Shown here one piece after another: positions 1-8,323 of a stretch of DNA of 64,000 nucleotides. The position numbers and the translations under genes were made by a program. The notes under the pieces are model-generated. The model was not told the DNA's origin. It made no database searches and saw only the letters and a list, made by a program, of their open reading frames with translations. Every line of letters begins with the position of its first letter. Position 1 is the stretch's first letter. The DNA is from an uncultured bacterium (lineage in GTDB: Bacteria > Bacillota > Clostridia > Oscillospirales > Oscillospiraceae). Location of the stretch: the NCBI GenBank assembly GCA_949293245.1, contig CASFCS010000004.1, positions 39,445-103,444 of the forward strand, in the 5' to 3' direction.

Positions 1-1
1 G

Positions 2-388
2 CTGGGCCTGCCCGAGATCACCGACGCCGAGGTGGAGGCTGCCACCTACGCCAACGGCTCTCAGGATATGCCCGACCGCAACGTCAACGAGGATCTGAAG
101 GCCATTGAGGAGATGATGGCCCGCAAGGTCACCGGCGTGGACTTCGTGAAGGCTCTGGACAAGGCCGGCTTCCCCGACGTGGCCCAGAACGTGTACAACA
201 TGCTCCGCCAGAAGGTGGCCGGTGACTACCTGCACACCGCCTCCATCTTTGACGACAACTTCCACGTCCTGAGCGCCGTGAACGTCCCCAACGACTATCA
301 TGGACCTATGACCGGCTACCAGATCAGCGAGGAGAGATGGGAGCAGCTGAAGAACATCCCCAACGCGATCAGTCCGGAAGACATCTAA
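2..388 (+). CDS. pduC: Diol dehydratase large subunit, C-terminal part (PduC)
   Basis: The window opens inside this gene; only about the last 128 codons are present, with the stop at 386-388. PduC is the large, coenzyme-B12-binding catalytic subunit that dehydrates 1,2-propanediol (or glycerol) to propionaldehyde (or 3-hydroxypropanal) inside a bacterial microcompartment. The visible part has typical PduC end-of-protein segments: the EVEAATYANGSQDMP stretch, GDYLHTASIF, VLSAVNVPNDY and a GPMTGYQ...ERWEQLKNIP tail. The medium subunit starts 17 bases downstream, as in all pdu operons. The active-site residues lie upstream of the window, so activity and substrate preference (diol versus glycerol) cannot be judged. 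Confidence 0.95.
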   Translation: MGLPEITDAEVEAATYANGSQDMPDRNVNEDLKAIEEMMARKVTGVDFVKALDKAGFPDVAQNVYNMLRQKVAGDYLHTASIFDDNFHVLSAVNVPNDYHGPMTGYQISEERWEQLKNIPNAISPEDI

Positions 389-405
389 TGGAGGGGTGAC
401 AAGAA

Positions 406-1074
406 ATGACGTTTGACGCTAATGTTCTTCGCAGTGTGATCGAAGAAGTTCTGAAAGAGATGAACGTGAGCGAGGGCGCCCCCGCTGCCGCTCCCGCCGC
501 CGCTCCCGCCAGCACCATTCCCGCTGGCAAGCTGACCCTCACCGAGACCGGCGAGGCCCAGAAGGGCACCGCCGCCGATGAGGTGGTCATCGGCCTGGCT
601 CCCGCCTTCGCCACCAAGCAGCACAAGACCATCATCGACCTGCCCCACGACAAGGTGCTCCGCGAGATCATCGCCGGCATCGAGGAGGAGGGCATGAAGT
701 GGCGCCTGATAAAGGTGTATCGGACCTCCGACGTGTCCTTCATCGCCCACGACGCCGCCGAGTACTCCGGCTCCGGCATCGGCATCGGCATCCAGTCCAA
801 GGGCACCACGGTCATTCACCAGAAGGACCTGCCCCCTCTGTCCAATCTGGAGCTGTTCTCTCAGGCGCCCCTGATCGACCTGGACACCTACCGCCAGATC
901 GGCAAGAACGCCGCCAAGTATGCCAAGGGCGAGGCCCCCACTCCCGTTCCCGTGCGCAACGACCAGATGGCCCGTCCCACCTACCAGGCCCTGTCCGCTC
1001 TGCTCCACATCAAGGAGACCGAGCTGGTTGACTACACCCGGAAGCCCCAGGCCGTTACGGCTAGCTTTCAGTAA
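406..1074 (+). CDS. pduD: Diol dehydratase medium subunit PduD
   Basis: 222 residues, normal for PduD, the subunit that helps bind adenosylcobalamin in the diol dehydratase heterohexamer. Residues 1-20 form a probable amphipathic helix ([18 protein letters not shown]), the kind of encapsulation peptide that directs PduD cargo into the shell. An Ala/Pro-rich linker follows (residues 25-40), then the conserved core with [10 protein letters not shown] and the [20 protein letters not shown] region. The ATG at 406 is preceded by GGAGGGG. The gene sits 17 bases after pduC and 16 bases before pduE. Identification is by strong family resemblance and by position. Confidence 0.96.
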   Translation: MTFDANVLRSVIEEVLKEMNVSEGAPAAAPAAAPASTIPAGKLTLTETGEAQKGTAADEVVIGLAPAFATKQHKTIIDLPHDKVLREIIAGIEEEGMKWRLIKVYRTSDVSFIAHDAAEYSGSGIGIGIQSKGTTVIHQKDLPPLSNLELFSQAPLIDLDTYRQIGKNAAKYAKGEAPTPVPVRNDQMARPTYQALSALLHIKETELVDYTRKPQAVTASFQ

Positions 1075-1090
1075 GGGAGGCATTTGATTT

Positions 1091-1594
1091 ATGGATCAGG
1101 AACTTTTGATGAAGCAGATCGTGGAGCAGGTCATGGCCGCCATGAACGCCGCCTCCGCTCCCTCCGCTCCCAAGGCCTGCGGCGGCTGCGTGACCGCCGC
1201 CAACTACCCCCTGGCCGAGAACATGGCCGAGAGCATTAAGACCCCCACCGGCAAGCCCTTCACCTCTCTGAGCTATGAGAAGGTGATCAGCGGCGAGCTC
1301 ACCCCCGAGGATATGCGTATCGCCCCCGAGACCCTGGAGATGCAGGCTCAGGTGGCCGAGAGCGTGGGCCGCGAGGCCTTCGCCGGCAACCTCCGCCGCG
1401 CTGCCGAGCTCATCGCCGTGCCCGACGAGCGGCTGCTGGAGATCTACAACGCCCTGCGCCCCTACCGCTCCACCAAGCAGGAGCTGCTGGACATCGCCAA
1501 GGAGCTGGACGGCTACAAGGCTACCGTGGCTGCCAATCTGGTTCGTGAGGCCGCCGAGGTCTACGAGAAGCGGGACCGCCTGAAGAAGTTCTAA
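1091..1594 (+). CDS. pduE: Diol dehydratase small subunit PduE
   Basis: 167 residues, the usual size for the small subunit that completes the PduCDE dehydratase. The N-terminus (MDQELLMKQIVEQVMAAMNA) again reads as a short amphipathic helix followed by an Ala/Ser/Pro linker and a CGGC pair at about residues 34-37, so it may be a second encapsulation signal. The core has the PduE blocks YPLAENMAESIKTPTGKP, the LTPEDMRIAPETLEMQAQVAE segment and DERLLEIYNALRPYRST. The start at 1091 follows AAGGGAGG. The reactivase gene begins 30 bases downstream. Confidence 0.95.
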   Translation: MDQELLMKQIVEQVMAAMNAASAPSAPKACGGCVTAANYPLAENMAESIKTPTGKPFTSLSYEKVISGELTPEDMRIAPETLEMQAQVAESVGREAFAGNLRRAAELIAVPDERLLEIYNALRPYRSTKQELLDIAKELDGYKATVAANLVREAAEVYEKRDRLKKF

Positions 1595-1624
1595 GAAAAT
1601 CCCAAGATTGTAGGAGGCCTCGCC

Positions 1625-3445
1625 ATGAAGATAGTCGCAGGAATCGACATCGGAAATGCAACAACTGAAACGGCGCTGGCCCGGATCGAAAACGGGAAAG
1701 CTCACTTCCTGTCCAGCGGTATCGTGCCCACGACAGGGATCAAGGGCACCCGACAGAATATCAACGGAATTTTCCACTCTCTTACCAATGCCCTGGAGGC
1801 GGCGGGATTGACCCTTCAGGACCTGAGTGAGGTCCGCCTCAACGAGGCGGCCCCGGTCATCGGTGACGTGGCCATGGAGACCATCACCGAGACCATCATC
1901 ACCGAGTCCACTATGATCGGCCACAATCCCGCCACCCCGGGCGGGGTAGGCGTCGGCGTGGGCGAGACCGTTATGGTGGAGGACCTGGAGAAGGCCGGCG
2001 GCGGGAAGGATTACATTGTGGTCATTCCCTCCAACGTGGACTTTGAAGTGGCCGCCGCCATGATCAATCGGGGGACTTCCAACGGCAAGCAGGTCACCGC
2101 CGCCATCGTGCAGCGGGACGACGGCGTGCTCATCAGCAACCGGCTGGACCGGAAGATCCCCATTGTGGACGAGGTGGGCCTGATCGACAAGGTGCCCCTG
2201 GGTATGCGGGCCGCCGTAGAGGTGGCCGCTACCGGCGGCGTGGTGGAGGTCCTCTCCAACCCCTACGGTATCGCCACCCTCTTCGGCCTCTCCTCTGACG
2301 AGACCCGTCAGGTGGTGCCCATTGCCCGTGCTCTCATCGGCAACCGGTCGGCCGTGGTCATCAAGACCCCCGCCGGCGACGTGAAGGAGCGCAAGATCCC
2401 CGCTGGTTCCATTGAGATCCGGGGGGGCAGCCGCACCGTCAAGGTCAATGTGGACGAGGGCGCCGAGAAGATCATGGCTGCCGTGGGCGCCGTTCCCGAT
2501 GTGGACGACGTCCGGGGCGAGCCGGGGACCAACGCCGGCGGCATGCTGGAGAAGGTGCGCCAGGTTATGGCCAACCTTACCAACCAGCATCCCAAGGACA
2601 TCATGATCCAGGACCTCCTGGCTGTGGACACGTTCACGCCCCAGAAGGTGCGCGGCGGCCTGGCCAACGAGTTCTCCCAGGAGAACGCCGTGGGCATCGC
2701 CGCCATGGTGAAGGCGGACCGTCTGCAGATGGTCAGCATCGCCAAGGAATTTTCCGAGAAGATCGGTGTGCCCGTACAGGTGGGCGGCGTGGAGGCCGAC
2801 ATGGCCATCCGCGGCGCACTGACCACCCCGGGAACCACCAAGCCCCTGGCCATTCTGGATATGGGCGCCGGATCTACCGACGCGTCCATCATTAACTCGG
2901 CCGGGGAGATCCACTCCATCCATCTGGCGGGTGCGGGGAACATGGTGACCCTGCTTATCCAGTCGGAGATGGGGCTGGACGACTTTGACACTGCGGAGGA
3001 CATCAAGAAGTATCCCCTTGCAAAGGTGGAGAGCCTGTTCCACATTCGCCACGAAAACGGGACGGCTGAGTTCTTTGACCAGCCCCTGGCCCCCCACCTC
3101 TTTGCCAAGGTGGTCATCCTGAAGGAGGGCAAGATGATCCCTCTGGAGGGCGACCAGTCCATGGAGCGCATCAAGCTCATCCGCCGCCAGGCCAAGGAGA
3201 AGGTGTTCGTCACCAACGCCGTACGGGCCCTCACCAAGGTGAGTCCTACCGGCAATGTGCGGGACATCCAGTTCGTGGTACTGGTAGGCGGTTCGGCCCT
3301 GGATTTCGAGGTGCCGCAGCTGGTGACCGACGCGCTCTCTCAGTACCGTGTGGTGGCTGGCCGCGGCAACATCCGCGGCACGGAAGGCCCCAGAAATGCT
3401 GTGGCCACCGGTCTGGTGCTCTCTCTCACAGAAGGGGGCGCTTGA
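1625..3445 (+). CDS. pduG: Diol dehydratase reactivase large subunit PduG (DdrA)
   Basis: 606 residues, full length. PduG is an Hsp70-like ATPase that, with PduH, removes damaged cobalamin from inactivated diol dehydratase so that fresh adenosylcobalamin can bind. The N-terminus has the actin/Hsp70-type nucleotide loop (AGIDIGNATTETALA, residues 4-18). A second phosphate loop is at ILDMGAGSTDASI near residues 413-425. The acidic IQDLLAVDTFTPQKVRGG segment and the C-terminal VVLVGGSALDFEVPQLVTDAL block are typical of DdrA. The ATG at 1625 has AGGAGG about 8 bases upstream. PduH follows 3 bases after the stop, indicating coupling. Confidence 0.97.
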   Translation: MKIVAGIDIGNATTETALARIENGKAHFLSSGIVPTTGIKGTRQNINGIFHSLTNALEAAGLTLQDLSEVRLNEAAPVIGDVAMETITETIITESTMIGHNPATPGGVGVGVGETVMVEDLEKAGGGKDYIVVIPSNVDFEVAAAMINRGTSNGKQVTAAIVQRDDGVLISNRLDRKIPIVDEVGLIDKVPLGMRAAVEVAATGGVVEVLSNPYGIATLFGLSSDETRQVVPIARALIGNRSAVVIKTPAGDVKERKIPAGSIEIRGGSRTVKVNVDEGAEKIMAAVGAVPDVDDVRGEPGTNAGGMLEKVRQVMANLTNQHPKDIMIQDLLAVDTFTPQKVRGGLANEFSQENAVGIAAMVKADRLQMVSIAKEFSEKIGVPVQVGGVEADMAIRGALTTPGTTKPLAILDMGAGSTDASIINSAGEIHSIHLAGAGNMVTLLIQSEMGLDDFDTAEDIKKYPLAKVESLFHIRHENGTAEFFDQPLAPHLFAKVVILKEGKMIPLEGDQSMERIKLIRRQAKEKVFVTNAVRALTKVSPTGNVRDIQFVVLVGGSALDFEVPQLVTDALSQYRVVAGRGNIRGTEGPRNAVATGLVLSLTEGGA

Positions 3446-3448
3446 TCG

Positions 3449-3829
3449 ATGCGGCCGATAGAACAGGAACGTCCCACCGTCAAGGTGTTCCTCTCCCCCA
3501 GCCATGGGCGGGAAGAGACTCTCCGCCAGCTGCTCTACGGCATCGAAGAGGAAGGTATCCCCTATGATGTGGCTGAGGGAAAAGGCGGTGACGCGGTGGC
3601 CCTTGCCTGGGACGCCAGCCGGCAATCCCGGCTGGAGGTCGGACTTGGACTGAGCAGCGAGAAACTGGTCCTCCATTTTGGGAAGCTGGAAGCCAACCAG
3701 CCCCTCTTCGTCATCTCGGCCCGTTCGCCGGTGAACGAGGTGCGGGCGATGGGTGCCAATGCCGCCCGTCTGGTGAAAAAGCTCCCCTTTAAACCTCTGA
3801 AAGAGGAACCCAAGGAGGTGAAACAGTGA
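3449..3829 (+). CDS. pduH: Diol dehydratase reactivase small subunit PduH (DdrB)
   Basis: 126 residues, the expected size for the small reactivase subunit. It partners PduG and swaps with a dehydratase subunit while damaged cofactor is expelled. The fold resembles the dehydratase medium/small subunits. The segments RQLLYGIEEEGIPYDVAEG, ARQSRLEVGLGLS and ARSPVNEVRAMGANAARLVKKLPF match the family. The gene is sandwiched between pduG (3-base gap) and a shell gene that overlaps its stop codon in a GTGA arrangement, so all three are likely made in stoichiometric coupling. Confidence 0.93.
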   Translation: MRPIEQERPTVKVFLSPSHGREETLRQLLYGIEEEGIPYDVAEGKGGDAVALAWDASRQSRLEVGLGLSSEKLVLHFGKLEANQPLFVISARSPVNEVRAMGANAARLVKKLPFKPLKEEPKEVKQ

Positions 3830-4323
3830 GCCTGAAAAGTTTGGGCCTGATCGAGACCTATGGACTGCTGGCCGGCGTTGTGGCGGCGGACACGGCGGTG
3901 AAATCCGCCAATGTCACCCTGGTAGGCTATGAGTTTGCCAAAGGCAGCGGTATGACCACCATTAAGGTGGAGGGCGATGTGGGCGCCGTCAAGGCTGCCA
4001 TTTCCGCCGCTCAGGTGGCGGCGGAGAAGGTGGGCCGGGTGGCGTCTACCCGGGTCATTCCCCGTCCTTCTCAGTACCTGGAAGTGATGGTGCGCAACGG
4101 GGACACTGTGGGCTATGAAAAGCCAGCCCCTGCGCCGGAGCCTGAACCTCCAGCTCCGCCTGAGCCCCCTGAGGCTCCCGTCCCTCCCAAAGCTCCCGCA
4201 CCCAAGCACAGCGGAAAGAAGTCCGGCAAGCCCCTGCCCAAAGAGGCAAAGGCCCCGGCCCCGGAAGCGGTGAAGGGGGAGGCTGAGGCAGCTGCGGAGC
4301 CCCAAGGGGAAAAGAAGGACTGA
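3826..4323 (+). CDS. BMC-H shell protein with Pro/Ala/Lys-rich tail (PduK-like position)
   Basis: 165 residues. Residues 1-88 are one bacterial microcompartment (BMC) domain of the hexamer-forming type: [47 protein letters not shown] and the VIPRPSQYLE end. Residues 95-165 are a low-complexity tail of Pro, Glu, Ala and Lys that ends KKD and holds no cysteine. Known PduK proteins have a C-terminal extension with a likely Fe-S motif, so this one occupies the PduK place without that motif. The start is GTG, overlapping the pduH stop, with AAGGAGG 8 bases before. The tail may face the lumen or cytosol and bind a partner; this is inference. Confidence 0.85.
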   Translation: MSLKSLGLIETYGLLAGVVAADTAVKSANVTLVGYEFAKGSGMTTIKVEGDVGAVKAAISAAQVAAEKVGRVASTRVIPRPSQYLEVMVRNGDTVGYEKPAPAPEPEPPAPPEPPEAPVPPKAPAPKHSGKKSGKPLPKEAKAPAPEAVKGEAEAAAEPQGEKKD

Positions 4324-4356
4324 AAACTGAACACACCATTTTAGGAGGAACCCAAT

Positions 4357-4632
4357 ATGAGCGAAGCTTTAGGTATGATCGAGACCAAGGGTCTGGTTGG
4401 CGCCATCGAGGCCGCCGATGCCATGACCAAGTCTGCCAACGTGATGCTGGTGGGCTACGAGAAGATCGGCTCCGGTCTGGTCACCGTGATGGTCCGCGGT
4501 GATGTAGGCGCGGTGAAGGCCGCTGTGGACGCCGGTGCCTGCGCCGCCGAGAAGGTGGGCGAGGTGGTTTCCCAGCACGTCATTCCCCGTCCTCACACTG
4601 ATGTGGAGAAGATCCTGCCCAAGGCCCTGTAA
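4357..4632 (+). CDS. pduJ: BMC-H shell protein PduA/PduJ type
   Basis: 91 residues, one BMC domain with almost no extension, the class that tiles the facets of the shell as hexamers with a small central pore for substrate. Typical motifs are [39 protein letters not shown], the [13 protein letters not shown] helix and [14 protein letters not shown] at the end. It can be called PduA or PduJ; sequence alone does not separate the two, and PduJ is chosen because it lies after PduGH. A strong TTAGGAGG site precedes the ATG at 4357. Confidence 0.93.
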   Translation: MSEALGMIETKGLVGAIEAADAMTKSANVMLVGYEKIGSGLVTVMVRGDVGAVKAAVDAGACAAEKVGEVVSQHVIPRPHTDVEKILPKAL

Positions 4633-4647
4633 GAATAGGTTGGCGGC

Positions 4648-5301
4648 ATGAGCACGCAGAGTATGACCAGGGAAGAACTGGTGAAACTGGTGACTCAGCG
4701 GGTGGTGGAGGCCCTGAAGGCAGGGCCTCCCATCCCCCTGGGTGTGTCCAACCGGCACATCCATCTGGATCGGTCGGATATGGATGCGCTGTTCGGGCCG
4801 GGCAGCGAGCTGACCTTCAAGAAGGAGCTGGCACAGCCCGGTCAATACGCCGCGGAAGAGACTGTCATCATTCGCGGGCCCAAGGGTGAGATCAAGCGGG
4901 TGCGGGTTCTTGGCCCCCTCCGCTCTGCCACCCAGGTGGAGATCTCCGTGGCAGACGGCTATGTGCTGGGGGTCAAACCCCCGGTGCGGGAGTCTGGCAA
5001 GCTGGACAATACCCCCGGCGTGGAGATCATCGGCCCCTGCGGCGCCGTGAAGAAGGATGCCGGCGCCATCGTGGCCCTGCGCCACATCCACATGTCCCCT
5101 GAGGACGCCCTGCGCTTTGGCGTGCAGGATAAGGATATCGTCCATGTGGATGCCGGAGACGGGACCCGGAATCTGATGTTCCGAAACGTTCTGGTGCGGG
5201 TCTCGGACAAATATCGTCTGGAGATGCACATTGACGTGGACGAGGCAAACGCGGCGGGCGCAAAGAACGGCGACCGCGTGAGAATCACCAAACGCAAATA
5301 A
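4648..5301 (+). CDS. pduL: Phosphate propanoyltransferase PduL
   Basis: 217 residues. PduL converts propionyl-CoA and phosphate to propionyl-phosphate and CoA inside the compartment, recycling CoA for PduP. Zinc ligands are visible as two His-x-His pairs in SNRHIHLD (about residues 35-42) and ALRHIHMSPEDA (about 147-158). The first 20 residues (TREELVKLVTQRVVEALKAG) form an amphipathic helix, the known type of encapsulation peptide on compartment PduL. The downstream acyl-phosphate kinase (PduW) is not in this window; a housekeeping acetate kinase or the Buk at 24-25 kb would be needed for the last step. Confidence 0.95.
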   Translation: MSTQSMTREELVKLVTQRVVEALKAGPPIPLGVSNRHIHLDRSDMDALFGPGSELTFKKELAQPGQYAAEETVIIRGPKGEIKRVRVLGPLRSATQVEISVADGYVLGVKPPVRESGKLDNTPGVEIIGPCGAVKKDAGAIVALRHIHMSPEDALRFGVQDKDIVHVDAGDGTRNLMFRNVLVRVSDKYRLEMHIDVDEANAAGAKNGDRVRITKRK

Positions 5302-5318
5302 AAGGATGTGATGATCCC

Positions 5319-6140
5319 ATGGCCTTTGACCTGAGCGCGGCCAATGAGACACTTTTAGAGTTTGAGCGGCTGGTTCAGGAGGGGTGTACCGCACCCTGGG
5401 CCGGGGATCTCAAAGTAGGCGTCGACCTGGGAACGGCCAACATCGTTCTCGCTGTGGTGGACGAAGACAACCGGCCGGTGGCCGGTATCTCCACAGCCTC
5501 CCGCGTGGTGCGGGACGGCATCGTGGTGGACTATGTGGGCGCGGTTTCCGCGGTCACACGCATGAAAGCAGAACTGGAGGCAAGGCTGGGCCGTTCCCTT
5601 GACCGGGCGGCCACAGCCATTCCTCCCGGCATTATCCCCGGCAATGTCAAAGCCATAGCCAATGTGGTGGAGGGGGCCGGCTTCGAGGTTTCCGCCGTGG
5701 TGGATGAGCCCACCGCGGCTGCCACTGTTTTGGGTATCCGCTCCGGCGCTGTGGTGGACGTAGGCGGTGGGACCACCGGCATCAGCATTCTGAAGGATGG
5801 CCGGGTGATCTTCACCGGTGACGAGCCCACCGGCGGCACCCACATGACCTTGGTTCTGGCGGGGTTTCACCGCTGCACTACCGAGGAAGCGGAGACCCTG
5901 AAGAAGGACCGCAGCAGGGAGACGGACGTATTTCCCGTGGTCCGGCCTGTGGTGGAGAAGATGGCTTCCATCGTAGAGCGATACCTGAAAGGGTATGACG
6001 TGGATACCCTGTATGTGGTGGGCGGCGCCTGCTGCTTCACCCAGTTTGAACGAGTTTTTGAAAAAAACATCGGTATCCCCACGGTGAAGCCGGCCGCGCC
6101 CCTTTTGGTCACGCCGCTGGGGATCGCCATGAATGCATAA
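5319..6140 (+). CDS. eutJ: EutJ-family Hsp70-like ATPase
   Basis: 273 residues of the EutJ family, actin/Hsp70-fold ATPase-like proteins found in ethanolamine and some propanediol compartments and thought to act as chaperones. Two phosphate loops are seen: VGVDLGTANIVLAVVD (about residues 30-45) and VDVGGGTTGISIL (about 146-158), plus a third block VVGGACCFTQFERVF near the end. About 28 extra residues before the first loop could be a cargo or docking segment. Its presence in a pdu-type operon beside PduG, which has a related fold but a different job, is usual in clostridial loci. The molecular role is not established. Confidence 0.9.
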   Translation: MAFDLSAANETLLEFERLVQEGCTAPWAGDLKVGVDLGTANIVLAVVDEDNRPVAGISTASRVVRDGIVVDYVGAVSAVTRMKAELEARLGRSLDRAATAIPPGIIPGNVKAIANVVEGAGFEVSAVVDEPTAAATVLGIRSGAVVDVGGGTTGISILKDGRVIFTGDEPTGGTHMTLVLAGFHRCTTEEAETLKKDRSRETDVFPVVRPVVEKMASIVERYLKGYDVDTLYVVGGACCFTQFERVFEKNIGIPTVKPAAPLLVTPLGIAMNA

Positions 6141-6190
6141 ATCGCACAGCGGCCGGTCTCCGGCCGGTCGCTTAGGGAAGGGATGATACC

Positions 6191-7009
6191 GTGACAGAAG
6201 AACAACTTCGCACCGCGGTTTGGGAAGCCCTTACCACTGAGATCGCGCAGAGAGTGTCCCAGAAGCTGATCGAATTGCAGAAAAAGGCCCTGGTGGTGTG
6301 CACCGGGTCTACCATGGGGTTTCCCCTGTGGATGGTAGGCCTGCAGCAGCTGCAGCAGGCGGGGTTCCAGTTTGATCTGTATCTCTCCCAGAGCGCGGCG
6401 CAGATTTTAAATGTAGGCGCAATCCAGGCCGGCCTGAATATCGGGAAGGTCTACCTGGGCAGCAGCGATGAGCCTCCCGAGAAGGTGGCCATGCCCTATC
6501 CCACGATCCTGGTGCCGGCCATGACCATCAACACGGCGGCCAAAATCGCTTCCTGCACCGCCGACACTCCTGCGGCCCGGGTGATCTTCAACTCCATGCT
6601 GCGGGGGAAGAACGTGGTGGTGGCGGTAGACGGCTGCTGCCCGGACAACAGCGAGCGCGCCGCAAAGGGCTATCGCATGACACCGGCGGTGAAGGAGCAG
6701 CTCCGGGCCAATCTGGAGCGGATGCGGGACTTCGGCGCTGTCCTGACCACGGCTGAGGCCATGGCCAGTAAGACGCTCAGGCTCATCGGTGCCGGGGGAG
6801 AGGACCACCGTCCCCCTGCCGCCTGCACCCGGGAGAAAGCTCCGGCGGCCCCCGGTGAGGTCCGCTATACCGGTGGACGTATCGTGGGCCGGGGCGCTGT
6901 GGCGGGATTGTCCGCCGGCGCCGTGCTTCGGATCCCCAAGGGCTGCCAGGTGACACAGCTGGCCAGAGATACCGCCGCCGTGCGGGGCGTGACCCTGGTA
7001 ATGGAATAA
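6191..7009 (+). CDS. Microcompartment-associated flavoprotein with PduM-like C-terminal end
   Basis: 272 residues, GTG start at 6191 after AAGGGATGAT. Residues 30-195 look like a flavoprotein domain of the UbiX/Dfp type: KALVVCTGSTMGFPLWMVGLQQL, YLSQSAAQIL, a PTILVPAMTINTAAKIA segment and MLRGKNVVVAVDGCCP. A linker of about 25 residues follows. The last 45 residues (RYTGGRIVGRGAVAGLSAGAVLRIPKG...TQLARDTAAVRGV) resemble the C-terminus of PduM, a shell-associated structural protein. Residues 1-30 are a helical leader. I infer that it carries FMN and associates with the shell, perhaps in cobalamin reduction. No enzymatic role can be assigned. Confidence 0.7.
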   Translation: MTEEQLRTAVWEALTTEIAQRVSQKLIELQKKALVVCTGSTMGFPLWMVGLQQLQQAGFQFDLYLSQSAAQILNVGAIQAGLNIGKVYLGSSDEPPEKVAMPYPTILVPAMTINTAAKIASCTADTPAARVIFNSMLRGKNVVVAVDGCCPDNSERAAKGYRMTPAVKEQLRANLERMRDFGAVLTTAEAMASKTLRLIGAGGEDHRPPAACTREKAPAAPGEVRYTGGRIVGRGAVAGLSAGAVLRIPKGCQVTQLARDTAAVRGVTLVME

Positions 7010-7032
7010 GCAAAGAGATTTGAGGTGTAGCT

Positions 7033-7296
7033 ATGTACCTGGGAAGAGTGGTGGGCACGGTGGTCTCCACCAGCAAAAATGAAGCCCTGATCGGCATGAA
7101 ATTTCTCATCGTAGAGCGCCTGGATGAGCATCTTCAGAGGGAGGGCACCAGCGAGGTGGCCGTGGACTCGGTGGGCGCCGGCACGGGCGAGATCGTCATC
7201 GTCTGTAAAGGCAGCTCCGCCCGCTATGTCTTTGGGGGCAACGCCCCGTTGGACACCTCTATTGTAGGAATTGTGGATACTGTGGAGGTGGGCTAA
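7033..7296 (+). CDS. pduN: BMC vertex pentamer protein PduN (EutN/CcmL family)
   Basis: 87 residues, the normal size for the pentamer-forming protein that caps the vertices of the polyhedral shell. The N-terminus MYLGRVVGTVVSTSKNEALIG and the DSVGAGTGEIVIVCKGSSAR segment, followed by the DTSIVGIVDTVEV end, are the family signature. Its stop codon overlaps the start of pduO (TAATG at 7294-7298), so the two are translationally coupled. Confidence 0.96.
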   Translation: MYLGRVVGTVVSTSKNEALIGMKFLIVERLDEHLQREGTSEVAVDSVGAGTGEIVIVCKGSSARYVFGGNAPLDTSIVGIVDTVEVG

Positions 7297-8276
7297 TGGC
7301 CAATCTGTACACCAAAACCGGCGACAAGGGTACCACCAGTCTGGTCGGCGGCAGCCGGGTGAGCAAGGACGATCTGCGGGTGGAGTGCTACGGCACCGTA
7401 GATGAGATGGGTTCCGCTCTGGGCATGGCCAAGTCTCTGACCCAGCGGGATTATGTGCGGGACACCCTGCACCATATCCAGGGGCTCCTGTTTCTTCTGG
7501 GAGCTGAGATCGCCAGCGATGAAAACGGCCTTGCCAAACTCAAGCGCACCATCAGCGAAGACGATGTCCGCTATCTGGAGGGCGTGGTGGACAAGTGCAC
7601 CGAGACCAACGGCCCCCAGAAGGCCTTTGTGATCCCCGGCGAGAATCCCCCCTCCGGCGCGCTCCATCTGGCCCGCACCATCGTGCGCCGCTGCGAGCGC
7701 AACCTGATCCGCCTGGCGGGCGAAAACCCGGTGCGGGATACGGTGCTGCGCTTTGTCAACCGGCTGTCCGACGCCACCTATGCTCTGGCCCGGCTGGAGG
7801 AGACTCTGGCCCAGCAGGAGGCCCTGCGGGGCCGGGTGGAGGAGGAGGTCCGCCGGCAGCTCAGCGCCCAGGAGGAGCGTCCTCCCCTCACCCTGGAGGT
7901 TGCGGAAAAGATGGCCGCCAGAGCCCGGGAAAAAGCCAAAGAGATCGGCGTGCCCATGGTCATTGCCGTGGTGGACGAGGGCGGCAACATCATCATGCTC
8001 CAGCGCATGGCCAACGCCCTGCTGGGCAGCATTGATATCGCCCTGAACAAGGCTTTTACCGCCGTCGCCTTCCAGAATTCCACCGACCGGCTGGGCGCCG
8101 ACGCCCAGCCCGGCAAACCGCTCTACGGTATTGAAACCAGTAACGGCGGGCGTGTCGTCATCTTCGGCGGCGGCTTCCCCTATGTGTACCAGGGCCGGAT
8201 CGTGGGCGCTGTGGGCGTCTCCGGCGGCACCGTGGAGGAAGACATGTGCGTTGCCCGGTATGCTCTGGGCGAGTGA
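7296..8276 (+). CDS. pduO: Cob(I)alamin adenosyltransferase PduO (two-domain)
   Basis: 326 residues. Residues 1-185 are a PduO-type ATP:cob(I)alamin adenosyltransferase, which makes the adenosylcobalamin used by PduCDE. Visible motifs are YTKTGDKGTTSLVGG (ATP loop), the VECYGTVDEMGSALG helix and RRCERNLIRL...NRLSDATYALAR. Residues 195-326 are a GlcG/HbpS-like (DUF336) domain with VAEKMAARAREKAKEIG, VVDEGGNIIMLQRM and the GRIVGAVGVSGGTVEED end; its role in PduO is uncertain and heme binding has been proposed. The domain order matches the compartment PduO of enterobacteria. Placement next to pduS, the reductase, fits on-site cofactor recycling. Confidence 0.95.
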   Translation: MANLYTKTGDKGTTSLVGGSRVSKDDLRVECYGTVDEMGSALGMAKSLTQRDYVRDTLHHIQGLLFLLGAEIASDENGLAKLKRTISEDDVRYLEGVVDKCTETNGPQKAFVIPGENPPSGALHLARTIVRRCERNLIRLAGENPVRDTVLRFVNRLSDATYALARLEETLAQQEALRGRVEEEVRRQLSAQEERPPLTLEVAEKMAARAREKAKEIGVPMVIAVVDEGGNIIMLQRMANALLGSIDIALNKAFTAVAFQNSTDRLGADAQPGKPLYGIETSNGGRVVIFGGGFPYVYQGRIVGAVGVSGGTVEEDMCVARYALGE

Positions 8277-8323
8277 AGCGACGCGAAACTCATTCCTTAT
8301 GAAAGGTAGGAGGAATTGCTGAG

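Noticed and set aside
1061..3676. Long minus-strand reading frame of 871 codons opposite pduE, pduG and pduH
   Set aside because: It is a shadow of the GC-rich third-position pattern of real genes on the other strand; it has low-complexity His/Gly/Leu composition and no start signal. Many similar frames elsewhere were dropped for the same reason.
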